DNA from: Stictocephala bisonia
Taxonomy: Eukaryota; Arthropoda; Insecta; Hemiptera; Membracidae
Assembly: GCA_035578905.1 (NCBI GenBank)
Contig: JAQJVL010000519.1
Span: forward strand, 310,001-374,000
Length of the DNA: 64,000 nucleotides
Direction of reading: 5' to 3'
The notes under the pieces were generated by a model, which was not told the origin of the DNA, searched no databases, and saw nothing but the letters and a program-made list of their open reading frames with translations. The translations under genes and the position numbers were made by a program. This document shows, piece by piece, positions 14,101 to 29,100 of the stretch. Positions within the stretch are counted from its first letter, which is position 1; each line of letters opens with the position of its first letter.

Positions 14101-17100
14101 CCTGTTTGTTGAGTTCTTTGTACTCCTCCCTATTTTCATTACAGTTGTTTTTGAGAACATCATTTTTCTTTTTCTTCCTCAACTCTATTAAATCTTCGCA
14201 ACTGTTGGTGAACCAAAGTTTGTTCTTCTGTTTCCTTTGTATTGGTTTTAGTTCTTCCTTCGAAACTTCTGTAATAATTTCTTTAATTTTCCCCCAATAC
14301 TCGTTAACATCATTAATTTCAACAGTCTGTTCTTGTAGTACCTGAAATCTGTTTGTTAGTTTAAGTTCCACCTTCTTTTGATTTTCTATGTTTTTCAGTT
14401 TAGATGTGTCCCACCCTACTTCCACTCTATCTTTTTCTCGTTTTTCCCATTTCAGTTTTTGTCTTATCTTAACGAGTACTAAGTTATGGTCAGTCCCACA
14501 TTCAGCACCTCTTAGGCTTCTCACATCAAATATGTGTGTTTTATGTCTCTTGTCTATTAACACATGATCAATTTGGTTTCTCGTTCTTCCATCAGGCGAT
14601 ACCCATGTTTCTTTGTGTATGTTTTTATGTGGGAATGAGGTGCTGCTAATGTAGAGATTGTTTGCACATGCGAGACTGAGAAGTCTTATTCCGTTGTCAT
14701 TGGACATGTCATGTAGACTCTCTTTTCCTGCATAATCTCTCCAAATATCTTCCTTTCCGACTTTAGCATTGGCATCACCCAATGTAATTTTTATATCATA
14801 ATTAGGGATGTCATATATCATTTCTTCTAACTGTCCTTAAAATTCATCTTTGGTTTCATCTTCTTTATCCTCAGTTGGGGCATACATATTTATCACAGTC
14901 ATGTTCTTAAATCTACATCTTAGTCTAATCAGACACCGCCTTTCATTCACAGCCTCAAATTTATTGAGAGCTTCCAACAGAGTTTTTTTAATAGCAAATC
15001 CAGTTCCTGCTTGGTGTATTCCATCATCTCTTCCGCTGTAGTATATAGAATATTTTCCAGAGTTAATTATACCACTAAAGGGCCATCTTGTTTCTTGGAG
15101 AGCCACTATGTCCAAGTTGTATCTTTCTAGTTCATTACATACAATATTGACTGCTCCTGGAATAGCAAGCGAGCGAATGTTCCAAGTTCCAAATCTTAAG
15201 TCCGTTGAGCGAATCCTATGTCGTTTTCCATTTAATCCAGTCTTTTCCGAGGCATTTTGTTGACGGTTCGTAACCAGAAGATTTTTACAAGGTAAGGTGG
15301 TTAGCCCTATGCTCAACCCCCAATATGAATGGAGGACCGCACCTACTTATGGTCAGCGGGTCCAATGGACCTAACCGGGAGAAATGCTATGCATATCTCC
15401 CGACCTCTCCCCTATCCGCCACCCAGGGGACGCTCCGTATACGCCAAAGTAGGATGGCGCACGAAAAAAAAAAAAAAAAAAAACTAATAAATAATTATAA
15501 ATCATAAAAAACTATTATTATTGAACATTATTAGAAAACTGTAAAGGTGATGTATCTGAGCAGTGGAAGGTAATAAATAACTTGACAAGTGGGTTTTCAA
15601 AGAAAATAGTTGAGCTAAATGAATTGCCAAACGGCACGAAGTTATGCTGAGCCTTCCCTCATTGATAAGATAAACAATCACCTTATCACAATCCAGTCTA
15701 GCCTTCCAGACGTTGTACATTCCAATACCCTTCCACCTTTACATATTTACTATCAACATTCATTCCTTATAACTCCAACAGATTTAAATTAAATTAAGAG
15801 TATTGTTAAGCTTTTAAAAAATAAAATATTAACTGGCCCTGACCAAATTAATGTACATTTACTGAAAAATATAATTGATGAGATTGCACCAGTTTTAGTT
15901 CACTTAATAAACAGTAGTTTTATCAAAGACATTTTTCCTGAGAGCCTGAAGTTAAGTTCAGTGGTACCTATTTTGAAGGACAATAACTCTATAAACTAGA
16001 TAACATAATAACTATCAGCGTGTTATCTGTATTCTCTAAGGGTTTTGAAAAAAAACAATGATTAAAAGACTCCATAGTTATTTATCTAAGTTAAATTTTC
16101 TTAATCCACGTCAATTCGGTTTTATCAAAGGAAAGTCATCTGAGGATGCGTTATTAGAAGTATCAGAAATAATTTATAACAATTTAATTATTCATTAACT
16201 TATCATCTGTCATATAGTTCACATTTAATACTAGAATTAACCCTTTATATTATTGAAATCATTATTCATTTTTTATCAAGTAATTAAAGCTTCTTGTCAA
16301 TATTGCATTGTATAATTATTGTTGTATTTTTAACTATAAATGAATATTCCTTTTTGTTTAAAAGTAAATTGAACTATTTGTCATAAATACCACAATATTA
16401 AAATCTGCTTCCGGGTCACGCCGTGGACAGTGAAATGTGTGTGGTAGGCCTACCGAAAGTTTTAATATTCGTTGTTTTCCTCGTGTGTGAAGTGTGTTTG
16501 TTAAGTTTTAATTAATTTGTGACGCGTCCCACTTGGACTTATTTGTTTTCTTTAACCTGAAGATGCCGTCCGTATTCACGGCGAAACATGTAGTTGTTAT
16601 CACCATCACACGCTGTGAACTGTTTGACGGAAGGTAAAGTAAATCTATTTTAGTCTATACCAGGATTGGCAATTTTTTCTTTTTATTTGATATAAAGAGA
16701 TGGGAGATAAAGAGAAAATATTTGCTGTATTGATGATTTCATAAATAGTGGCGGAGTCATAAAATGAAAAAGAAAAAAACATACTTGCACACAATTCAGT
16801 TCTTCAGTCGCGTTGCCGAAAATTGTGTAATAGGCCTACCTCACTCTCTGTTAACGAGTTGCGCGCAATCCTAGCTGCGTTAATTGCGATGTCCCAAGAA
16901 GGCCCCAAACCAGTACTCGAGTTGCGCGCAATACCGATCTCAGGTCCAGTCTTGGCCGCTCAAAAATGCAACTTAGACCTCAAACTGTGCTATAGAAATA
17001 TTTCCGTAAATATCACAATCCCCCAAAAATAACTTGAATTTTCACTGGTCTGATTGCGAATAGCACCAAACTTATACTACAGAATAAGCACATATCTGCT

Positions 17101-20100
17101 TATATTCTGTGCTTATATTTTCTTGGTTATTGGTAAAATATAATAATTATCTATATCAGCTGAACTTGTTTCCAAGATGACAAAATCAGGATTTCATTTT
17201 TCTGTAACAACTAAAGTGTGACAATATCTGAATTGATTTTGGGCTTGAGTTGGATAAAAAAAAAACAATAAAATGGAAATATTTGTATTAATATTTATTA
17301 TTTTGGTGTACGGTACTAGACTAACAATCATCGCATGTCCTTTGTTTTTCCTGTAACGTTTTAAGTACAGCTCGCACGTTTTGTTATTGGACCCTCACCT
17401 AACTCTCATTAGTGATTTAAGTTAAGTGATCACCGTAATACTATATCCTAATTAATCTAATGTGTAGCTAAATAAGTGTAAATAATATAAGTTGTTTGAC
17501 TTTTAGTCATCTTTTTAACCGCAGATGTTTAATATAAGTATGTTTGCCATTCATTTAAATGTTACTATTAAATTACAATAATTTTTAAACATGTATAGCC
17601 TATATTACTCCCCACAGTTCTAGAGTTGAAGTGTTTGGTTATTAAAAAAAGGTCCCTGTTCTTCTACTTAGGATTAATTTATCTAATTTGAAAGTGTATG
17701 CTTATCATTAATACGATATATATAATTGTTTCAATTTGAAACCATACTATTACAGTTCAAAACATGCGCAAAACCCAAATTTACTTATTATTTTTTAACT
17801 ACATTATTGTTTATTTGTAATAGTTATTTGTTTATATAGTTTTGTTAGTTCTTGGCATTGTTTGTTCTGTTCATTCTCAGTTGTGTAAATAAGTCATATT
17901 CGAATTTTTATAATTAAAAACACCACAGAGTGCGGCTATAGTTAATTTTGTTATTATTTAGACTGTGGTTACTTAAAATTAGTTATTTCTTATGTTATTG
18001 CTGGTCACGCTACTTGTGAAGTGTTACCAGTGTAATTCCAGTGTCTTTTCCAAAGAAATTGAAAATATAAATAAATTGCAGTTTATCCATACTTTCACAT
18101 ATAGTAAAATAATAGTATGAAAAACAGATGTGTTAACTTTAATTATATTCGCCTTAAACATAGGTTTTACAATGGTCTGATTCAATCAATGTTATAAATC
18201 GGTATTTTTAAAGGGGACATAAATAAAATTTACAATAATTTCACAACCTGATTAAAATAATGAAAATTGAATCTAAATAATCAGTAGTCTAGTTATATTC
18301 TATCGCGATAATATTTCCTAACCAATTGCAATTGACATTGAAATTTTTTTTTCTCAAGAAGTAATAATAGAGTCTCAACTCTTCATGATTCCGAAAAAAA
18401 TAAAAACTGACCATTCACCAAACAATGAAATATTTTACAAACAATCATGCAAATACTTGGAACCAAATAATATGTTAATGTTAGATACAGTAATAATAAA
18501 ACATATGTATATAATAAAATTAAAAATAATGCTATTTTAAATTAAATGCCTATACACAGATTGTCTGAATCAGGCCATAAGATGAAAGCTATTTTTATCT
18601 TGTATAGAAGTAAATTAGTGGTTTTGTTATGATTTGTTCTAACCCTATCATGCAATTTGAATCTCATTTGGGTTTTATTTTTTGCCCAGTATTATTCTAT
18701 ATAAATATCATAGGCCTATTTCAATATTTATTTTGTCAAAGAAATAAATAATGTCACATTTTTTAATATTTCACTATAGGCTATTGATTATATATTCCTG
18801 GAATATTTGCAGGTTAATTTCATAATTGAAAGGAGAGTCATTGATTGGATTTGAAAACAATTTATTTTTTTAATCAATTGCTGCATATGAAAAAACTAAT
18901 GATTGAGTACAACAGTCGATTTAATCACCTAATCGATGGTTAAAATGCAATAAATAAAGATTTTTCAGATGGGCTATATAATATGAAAATGTTTATTTAA
19001 ATCAGCAGTAATTATCGCCAGCATTGCCAATAAGTTAGCGGTCTATTCAAGTGTGTCTATTTACAAATACACGATGTGTTAATCATATAAATCAATATGG
19101 TGTTTTAATTTATTCAGTTATAAATATTTTTTTATTCAATATGAATGTCACACTGAGTTTTACTGTATCAATAATAGTATCAACACAGTATTCTTTATTA
19201 TTCGAAAGAGATGCAAGCAAATATAAAAACAGAGAACCCGGATAAACGTTGGCCATATGGAATAACGTAAACAATTATCTAAGCAGGAGGTTGTTTGTGT
19301 GTGGGACCTGAGGAAGGAGAGGGCGGGGCGGCTGTCTGGAGAATGGGAGAGTGGGTTAAGAGGAGGGAAGTGAGAGAGAGACGGAAGAGCGTGCGAGAGA
19401 GAGAGGAAATAGGGCTATGCGCAGCGCAGCGTGGGCCTCAAAACAGTTTTGGGGCCTCGCCACAACTCCCATATGGATGGAGTATCTCTTTATATAGTAA
19501 AATCAATGCTAATAGATTGTACTAATACAGTATATGTAGCAAAAAATTACACATACCCCTTATTTTTAGATTGTTATGTAATTTTTCACTGGAATTTGTC
19601 GTTTCCGTGGTAAAGTTTTTATTTTTTTCAATAAACTAAAAATGTAAAAATATGTGTATGGGTACAATATGACTATTTTTCCTAAACAACTGTTTCGTGT
19701 CTATTTATTGGTGATTTTTTTTAATGTTTACATGTACTATTTAATTACCTACAGAGATCATACTGTATCTTTGCACATTTTTTTCTTTTTATGTAAACAA
19801 ACACTTCTAAAAAAACCCTAGTAGTTTATCAAAAATTTAACAACATATTCTTATAGTGCACTAAATAATAAACAATTTGGCTATCTTGGAATTATTAATA
19901 AAAATCTTTTAGTGCTTCTAAGGAGGGTTATAAGTTATAATTTACGTACAACATTTTATAAAATTTTCAATATTTTCATGACAGTAATTATTTACTAATT
20001 CTTTTTGTAAGTGTTGATGGTAGTATGTGAAAGTACAGTTCTTGAGAAGAAAAATGATATAACATTTACATTTGGAGCATATTTAGTATTTTTTATGATT

Positions 20101-23100
20101 TTTATAAAAAGAGCTTGTGCAGCACCGAAAAAAGGGCCTAGTAGTAGGGAGCACACATTGGTTCATCTGATGCTCATGATCTTGGGTTAATCAATAACTT
20201 GATAATCAAAGTTAAACGGAAATGTGTTAGTTATAGTCTGTGAATATCGGCTATAGTGGTTAACAAAAATATTTATTTCCAATTATTTGACGTATTACCA
20301 TGGTCTGAGAACACATAGCGATAGTGCTTCCAGCTTCAAAATGACCACTTCTGCAATCGCCAAGCTTTTTCACCTGAGATGGCTCATGTGCTTTTTCATT
20401 TAGTTTTAAAATACTGTAGGATTACTGGATTGTAACTTCAAAAGTGCAACACTTTTTAGGATTTAGCTCAGTTAGAATGATTCCTTGGGATGAGACTTTG
20501 TTATAGATATATGTTAGATAATTTCATTCTTTAGTACAGAATTTGAGGAACTGAGATGACTTTATCGACTCTAGCTGATGTTAAATCTGTTTATTTATCA
20601 CATTAAGATTGTTTTCATCTCTGTAAGCTGGAACATTGATAAGAGAAATGTTGTATTGGCGGCTGTAGATCAAAGAGGAAGGGGGGACTTGTTAAGGTGA
20701 TTTGCTCTAGAAGTTTTTTTATTAAAAAATATCTATATATGTCACACAATTTCATTTCCAAGATATTCTTTTACAACGCTTGAAAAGTAATCACTAAAGA
20801 TCTTCAGTCTTTGTTCACACACCTGCCATTTAATTTCCCTGAGATTATCTCTCTATGGCTTGACTTCTCAGAATTCAAAGTTTTACATCATACCATTCTT
20901 TATTAAGTCTACTAAAAATGAATGTTCTTGAGCAAAAGTTGATATTTTATTGCTATCTTGCCTCAACTTTCTACAATACTATGTATTGATAATTTATTTC
21001 TTTGCTGTTACTCTTTTTTTTCTTCTTCTTTAATATATATTATATATAGAAACCATTCTGTAAATAATTGTTACCATTTATGCTTTATTCTGGTTTTTGT
21101 ATTTTAACATAAATTTTATTTTAAGTTTTAGGATTTTTGTAGATTTTCTTATAACTTGTATAAGTTGTTGTCATCGACTAATAATTGTTTGTGGCATAAA
21201 TGTTCCATCATTCACAATTTTTGGTAAAAGCTTACAAAAGCTACGCCTCTTTCCAGGATTATATATTTTTGTTTAGAACCTATTTTTAACCTTAGGATCT
21301 CAATATACATCCATTTTGAATGTTAACAGTTTCTATGTTGGTACTCTTTATTTTCTTTGTTTTAAATGTATATTATTTATAGAAATAGCTATTACGCTCC
21401 AGTCAAAATCATGTTCTTAACATTTTAGGTACTTCCAATTTTTCTCCTTATGAACTTAATTGTACAATCTTTTTATTTTAAAGGGCGCTTACTTTTGTCA
21501 TTTAATATCTAGTATTAGTAAGGAGTAATAAATTCCAGATGTTTATTCCTTAATTTGGAGTATTGCTTTAACAATTTCCTCTCAGTTATTATCGAACCCA
21601 TCGAGGAGTATTGCTGTTTTGGAACACCACTGATTGCTGTAGTCGGTTTCATAAAAAATGACATAGTGTACTTGAAATGTATAGAATACGCTCAAGCAAA
21701 TACATGATCTATTAATTTCTTTTGAAACATATACTTTGTGTAAACTAGCGATTACTCTTTTTCACCAATTTGTTAAAACGTAAATTTGACTTATTTTTAG
21801 ATTGTAATGTGTCTCTAAGTAATTGTACATTTCATTATGGCCGAATTTATCTGTTAAAAATCTGGATGCAAAATGCCATATCAGGTGATATGAAGGGGTA
21901 AAAGAATTAATAAATGGTGTTGTTAAAATAAAACATAGTTTATTAAAATCACAAGGTGTAACTTTTGAGACAAGGAGGCAGTTACAAAATGAGTTTTCAA
22001 GTTTGAAAAAGTTTAAAACGCATACCGCGTTTCTGACAGACACAAAACAAAGTAAAGCTTTGTTCATGATAAATTTGATTCAAATTTAAATTTTGAATTG
22101 AATATAAATTGAGAACATATTTCGGGGATTGAAATTGTTGGTAATTAATATGGATTATATTATCTATCTCATAATTTATTCTGGTTGTATTTTTAACTGT
22201 ATTGTTATCAGAAATATTGTGATGAATTTAAAAAAAATTGAACTGAATTTTTTCTGGATCAATGTTACTCTTTTTTATATTAATAGAAAAATAGTTGCTT
22301 GTTTCTTCTTTTTTATCAAAATTATTATATTATAGAATTTTATTTATTCATACATCGTGTATTATTTTATGTATGATAAAGAGAATTATTTCCAAGAAGA
22401 TTTTAATGTTAATGATTGTTTTGTGATAACAAAATGTTAATGCTTGGATTTCTATTTATAATGTTTCTTCGTAAATAAAATTGATTCACATTGAATAGCT
22501 TAGTTTCAAATATTAGTATTCTCATTATCAGTTTTCTGCTAAACCTTTTTTGAGTTTGCTTGGATTTCTATTTAACATGTTTCTTGGTGAATAAAAATCA
22601 TTCACAATGAATAGCTTAGCTTCAAATATTTGTATCACGTTATCAGTTTGCTGCTAAACCTTTTTTGAGTTTGTAATTAATATTTTATAACCAAGTTTGT
22701 TGAGTTTAGCTTTAAGGTTTTCTGTTCAGTATTTCCAATATAGGGAGAAATTATATAGGCTGTGGTTATATTAATTCGAGTTGGTTCATGAAAAATTATC
22801 ATTTGTCTATAGGTTTGTTCTATAGGATCTCCTGTACGTAGAATGTTCATCAACCTATGTATAGCAAAGTTGTTTACATCATCTTGAACTCGTGTTTGTT
22901 CCTCCTGACAATTGTGCTTGGTTTCTAGAAACACATACTCGGAAGGGGAGGTTGTGTCAAACAAAGGCAGTTCTGCCAGCCCCAAGCAGCCAACCAAGAG
23001 AGAAGAAGGATGGAGGGAAGTTGTTAGGAAGTAAGTTGAGTCTTCTCCCGTTGCCAGGTCCTTTCCATTTCTTCCGATTCTATGTTGCTAGATTTGATCT

Positions 23101-26100
23101 GTTAAAAGTTTCCTTATTATGAATCTCATCTACTTATTATATCTTCTTTCTCTGTTTTACTCTTTTCTGCTCTATAGTTGTTTGAATAAGTAAGGAATGC
23201 CCCTTTACATGTAAATACTAATCACAACTTTTTATTCTAACTGAGGTTTTGCTAAGTATAGATACTTAACTTGAAGTACAATTTTATCATTGGTGGAGGA
23301 TTAGATTCTTGAGCATGAATTTACCACAGATATGACCTTATAACAATAGAATTGTTTAAAGTTTTTCGGTTAGATGTAATTTTAATCTGGATGGCATTAA
23401 CAGTTAAACCTAGCTAAGTTGAACTTGTTTGACTCAAACGTTGGATGAGCTTGAAAAAAAGAACTGGAAGTTTCTTATATATGTTTGATAAATGAAGATT
23501 TTTATAATTTTTTTATTTGGCTTTAATTTCAATTCTTCTGACTTAACCAAGCTTTCGCTATTATAATAATTGATGATTTGCATATTTAACAGAGAATGGG
23601 CCAGGAGGTAACAATAATTAGTGAAATTAAGCAAGATTGACATGTTCGTTTTACGATGTTGCAATTTCAATCTATGACCCTAGCATATTGGCGCTATATT
23701 TCAAAACATGCTTATTTTTTCAACAAATTTTAAACTACTGTCATAAACATAACTCTGTTTGGCAGCTGTATTTTAGACAGCTTGAAAATAAGGGTGTAAA
23801 ATTTCCTCTCAAGCACATCGAAATATATCAAAAAACATTAACTACCAAATATGCATATCCAATCAGCTATGCAGTAATACATTAGTGTATTTTAAACGAT
23901 GGCTGCATTATTAACACCAAAAACAAAACATTTTATACTACTACACCCTTAGAATCTGGTTACTGGCCAGCATTGATTTAGACCCTTTTTAATGAACTTG
24001 CTCACAACCTAAATAGAAAATGCAACATCTAAGGTTTCCATAGGGAAAGTAATCATTTTGTTAACTACTTGGAAGAGCCAGTGGTTGAGCGGTCTAAGAT
24101 ATCAATACTTTGAGCCTAAGTTTTAGGTAGCATTGGTTCAAATCCAATGATTTTTTTTACGGGTTGTGTTCACCTTATACTGTACTGGTTAAAAAAGAGA
24201 TTAGCCTTTCCTTCATTTATTAAAAAAATACAGTTTTATATAAACAATCCACACACTAGATAAAACTTAACAATAGATGTTACGCAACTTTTTAGTACAA
24301 AGTGTATATTTCTTCTCTTCCACGTACGTCTTTTTGCTAATCAGAAGTATGCCACACAGTACACATTCATGTTTTATGTATTTTATACAACTTGAAAAAA
24401 GATGCTAAAAAGCCAGGAAATACGACAATGGATAAAAATTAAGTTATCTAACAAGTTTAAAGTTTGTACATAAAGTAAGAGGGATGGAGAAGGATAGGTG
24501 CACTTAAAATGTCTTGTTCTGTTGAGAGATTGGTTGGCTTTATTATAAATTAGTCAATATTGTATTTACATTGTCGACTTAAAACTAAAAATCAGGAAAA
24601 GTTATAGAGAATCAGCTCTACCGTCCCTATTTCATAGAATTTATAATATAGAGTATTTTATAAAGTAATATAACATTTCCTAGTATCCTCTCCTAACTAA
24701 AAGGTAACTGGTATTATAATATTAACTGCGCAAGTGTTTAATTCAGTGAATTTATTACAACTGACAAAGAACATTTGAGGTTAATGCAATCAGCAGGGGA
24801 CCAGATTATTTATTTAATAAATTTGGCCGAAAGTGTTAAATTAATTTATCTGAACTTGTACTGTAAATTGACTTTTCATACATTTATTTTTATTAACTTC
24901 ACTTTTTTATCTTAATTTTATAATAAAAGTTAACATAAAATGTTATCAATTAGTTGTTAGAATTAAAATGGGGTTTTCTCAAAAACAATACAAAATTAGT
25001 TTTAGTTGAATATTTATGAATTAAGTAATATTGATTGTATATTTGGTGCTGAAACGAGTAAATTTATGCAAGATAGCCTTTCAGTTAAACTCGAAAATTA
25101 ATTTGGCTTTGCAGTAAAATAAAAACATTAAAAAAACTATTTCTTTGTTGATCTTACTTTTTATAATCCAACCATCTTTGGCAAACACACAGTATGCATA
25201 TTAATACCTTTTAGTTAGTTTATAACATTCTTCAATCAATTGATGTCCATTGTTACATTGATTAATACTTTAATTATGAATGTCTAAAGCTTATGTACCA
25301 ATTTAGGTACTTGAACTCGCCTTTCCGGTCCAAGAAAGTGTCTGTGCCCCTCAATGCCATTAGCCGAGTGATTGGACGAGGGGGTAGTAACATCAATGCC
25401 ATCCGGTGTGCTACAGGCGCTCACATTGAAGTGGAGAAACAGAGCAAGGGCCAGGGAGAGCGCATCATTACCATCAAGTAAGTATCAGCTAAATACAAGA
25501 TATGCATGATAAACTTGCTTGCACAACATTCAAGTTTTTTCTCGTTAGGTCGCACAAATGCCTTAGAGCTCTTTTGTTAAGAACTCGATATCATTAAATG
25601 ACTTACAGGTTTGGGCAAAGGTTTGTTTGGTTTTCTATTGGTTTAATTTTATTGACTAAATGACAATTCAGCATGGTGTCTTAGTGGTTAAGAAGAAGGC
25701 ACTGGACTTCTTAAAAGTAATTGATACAAGGTTCAAATCTCCAACGAAGGTAGCGGTTGGTCCTTTACTTCTTTGAATAACGTTCATGTACAGGCCTGTA
25801 GGCCCATGTGAACAGGAGTGTAATGTTTATTTAAAAGAAATTAGTATATTGGAGAGATAGGACATCAGCAAACTTACCTTAAAAGACAAGTTCTCTAACA
25901 CCAGAGTAGTAGTAAAATACACCAAAGAATCACATAATCACACAAATGTTCAGTACCACTGGCACTTTATTCAGGTAAGTAGAGAGAGAGAGAGAGAGAG
26001 AGACTGACATGGCTTCCACTATTGCTGGGTAGGTGGCAGTGGTTGGGGTGTTTAAGTGGTGGGGGTTGTACGTCCATAGAGCATCACTCAGGTATTGATA

Positions 26101-29100
26101 CAGTTTTTTTCAGTTAGTATATGTATGAAGTTTGCTAATGGGGAAGAGGTTGAAGGGAAGTGGTCTATCTTATGTTGAGATTAGGTGGGTCACAGGATTT
26201 TGTTATCCATTGGTGTGCTAATTCCATCCTTCGGAGTTGGGAACTATTGTCATGGGAAGGAAGGGATCTGATTACTTTAGTGGTGTAACACTGATAAAAA
26301 TTTTGGTTATGGAGGGTATGGGCAGATTTTTATGGATGGGTTAAAAGAGTATGGGCAGAGAGAGGTTTTTTAGGATTTTGGACCTTGCAAACATGTCTAT
26401 GGCCTGCATTTTCGAAGGGTTTCACTGGTAAGGCCGATATATTGGGCAGGACAGTGATGGCACTGGAGTTGATAAATTGGTTGAATCACAGGAATGGTTT
26501 CCAGATATCTTGTAGGTTAAGGAGGTGTGGTGGAGCTAGTAAAAGAAGTGGCTGGGAGATGAATAGTTTAGGTTTTGCATCTCCCAAGGATTTCTTATTA
26601 CAAGGATTAGAAACATGTGGTTGCTGGTCTTTATAAGGGTAAGCATTGGGAACTACTTCTGGTTTGGGGTTGGTTTTGGGATTGGGTTAAACGGATTTGG
26701 TTTTTAATAAGGTTGGTGGAGTAACCTCTCTTTTGGAATGTTGGTTATTGTATTGATTTAGATTTCTGGGAGAGGAAATGATATGTTTGGCACGGGTGGC
26801 TAGGCTATAGGGTAGGGAGCGTTTAGTGTTGTTGGGGTGACAGCTGGTATAGTGAAGGTATTGTTGTTTATTGTTAGGTTTGATGTGAATATCAGTTTGA
26901 AGGACACCGTCCTCCAATCCAATTTCAACATCTAGGAAGACTATGCATTCCGGAGAGGATTGCCAGGTGAAATTCAGGGATGAAAAGTTTTGTAGGCTTT
27001 GAAGAAAGGTTTCAAGATTGGTTTCAGAGTCAGTACAGATCGTGAAAATATCATCGGTGAAACGGAGCCAGCAGAGGAGTTGGACGGTTTGTTTTTGAAG
27101 GAAAGTCCTCTCCAATTTCCCTATGAACAGGTTGGCATAGGAAGGGGCCATGCGCCTTGATCTGGATGTAGTTGATGCCAGAACTTTGGAAGTGGTTTAA
27201 AAGAAAGTAAGAAATTTATTTTTTAACAGAGCAAGGTCCTTCAGTGCGCAAAAGACAATAGACACTTCTCAACCCTTCCGATTTGATAATATATATATAT
27301 ATATATATACGCAGAATTTTGCCTCACTAAATACATAGTATCTTATGTACAAACAAAACCCCCTTTTAATCAATACAATTTGTAATTGAGATTGAAATGG
27401 TCTTAACATGTTCGTTGCGCCGCCGCTTGGAGACTCGTAGCGAGGTGTGCGGAGCTGCCTTGTCTGGCTCTGTACGATCAGACGATACATAATTCAACAT
27501 AGTAACAAGTTAAATCGATTCATACAATATTTTTAGTTGTTACCACGAATAGGTACTAACAGTCCACAATAAAGGGTATTTCCCAAAAGCCAGCAGCAAG
27601 TGTGGGCGACCAAATTGGATTGACGTCATCTTCTTCGTCTAAATTGTTCAAATTGTCAGTAGAGCTATCACTATCAGAAAATTGGTCCTCTTACATTCTT
27701 ACATACGAGTTACATAGTTCACCCGTTAAGAGCTGAGCTCATGGTGACCCAATACAGTCTGAGCGACACAGCAACGCCAATGTGACGGTTAGTGTTGCAG
27801 ATCCGCAAAGTTTGCAGCGAATGTGTAAATAAGAATCCAAATTGTACGTTGTTTATTTAAAATGTTAAGTTAGATTAACCTGAGTGCTTTGTCATAGTCG
27901 TTTATTCATTCATCTCTGAAAACTACATCTGTTTGTTTTTAAGTGTCATTTAGTGCAACAGTACATATGCATTGGGGACTGAACCAGTATCTTTAATGTG
28001 TCTTAAAAGTATATTGTTTTAACTCCGCCTCTTATATAAAAGTCGTTCACATCGGCAGTTTGATAAAGTTTAGATGTTACACTTTAGTTTTTGTTATTTT
28101 CATCACAAGTAGTTTTATAGTACATTTAATTCAATCTATTTTATCTTTTTATTGCCGGATTTGGGCCTACTTGGTCATTTTATTATCAAATCCATTTTTT
28201 AGCTTATGTTATTTCTTGGTATAGGTTTTTCATGTTTTAATTATGAATGGTTTCACTCTACTTTGCTATTCAGGGGCTCAACTGAAGCCACTCGGCAGGC
28301 CCATAACCTGATAGCAGCTCTTATCAAGGATCCAGAAGTGGACATCCTCACTATGCTGCCCAAAGCTACCAAACAGGCAGCTACTGCAACCTGGGACAAG
28401 TCAGCTGTAAGTAGTTTTCCTCCCTTTTGATTTTTCAATTAATATAAAATCGTAATTAGTAATTAAGATAAAAATTAGTCCTAGAGGCATTTAAAATTAA
28501 AATCTTAAAATGAATAGAAAGTTTCTCTCATCAAACATTATTTAAAGACTTTTAAAACAACTTTGTATTTTTTTAATTGTTTCGATAACTCTGGGATGTA
28601 TATCAAAAACAAAAACTGTTCCCCATGTAGGATGTTTATTTTGTACAAATTTAAGTCTATTAAGGTCAGCAGTGATTTGTTTGCATATTTAATGATTGTG
28701 TAATTCTTAGTCTAGTAAAAGAAAGGAAAATGTTTAAAAGTCAAACTCTTTCGGCTACATCAGATTAAAGTATACTGTCCAACCTAGTTTATTCAACCCT
28801 TTTTAATCTGGATTACTGCTTAATGTGGATTGATTTCTGAGCGTTTTTTATTTTTAATTTATTTTAAAACAATAACATTTTGCAGCTTCAAGAAATTTAC
28901 CAACAAATAAGCTGGGCAGTACCTGTTATATTATCGTTATACAACTAAGTGTATAGTAATGAAATTGTTACAATGAAACATTTTATATAATAGTATGCTA
29001 TCAGGACAGTGCAATAATATTGACCATACCGTTTCAGTGTATAATGAATAATGGTAGTGACGCATGGAAGTGTATCCCTTTAGGTTGTATTGGGGACATC

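Noticed and set aside
13563..14345. Plus-strand ORFs over the LINE
   Set aside because: They are antisense shadows of the minus-strand reverse transcriptase, which has all family motifs in the other strand.
19295..19613. ORFs in the purine-rich island
   Set aside because: Composition-driven; no splice context, no domain, and no match to mask.
22677..22997. Minus-strand ORF overlapping the small mask exon
   Set aside because: No family features; the plus-strand exon is supported by homology, splice sites and phase.
24075..24150. Possible functional tRNA gene with A and B boxes
   Set aside because: The arms do not close as a cloverleaf and the sequence runs on into a SINE-like tail; called a SINE head instead.
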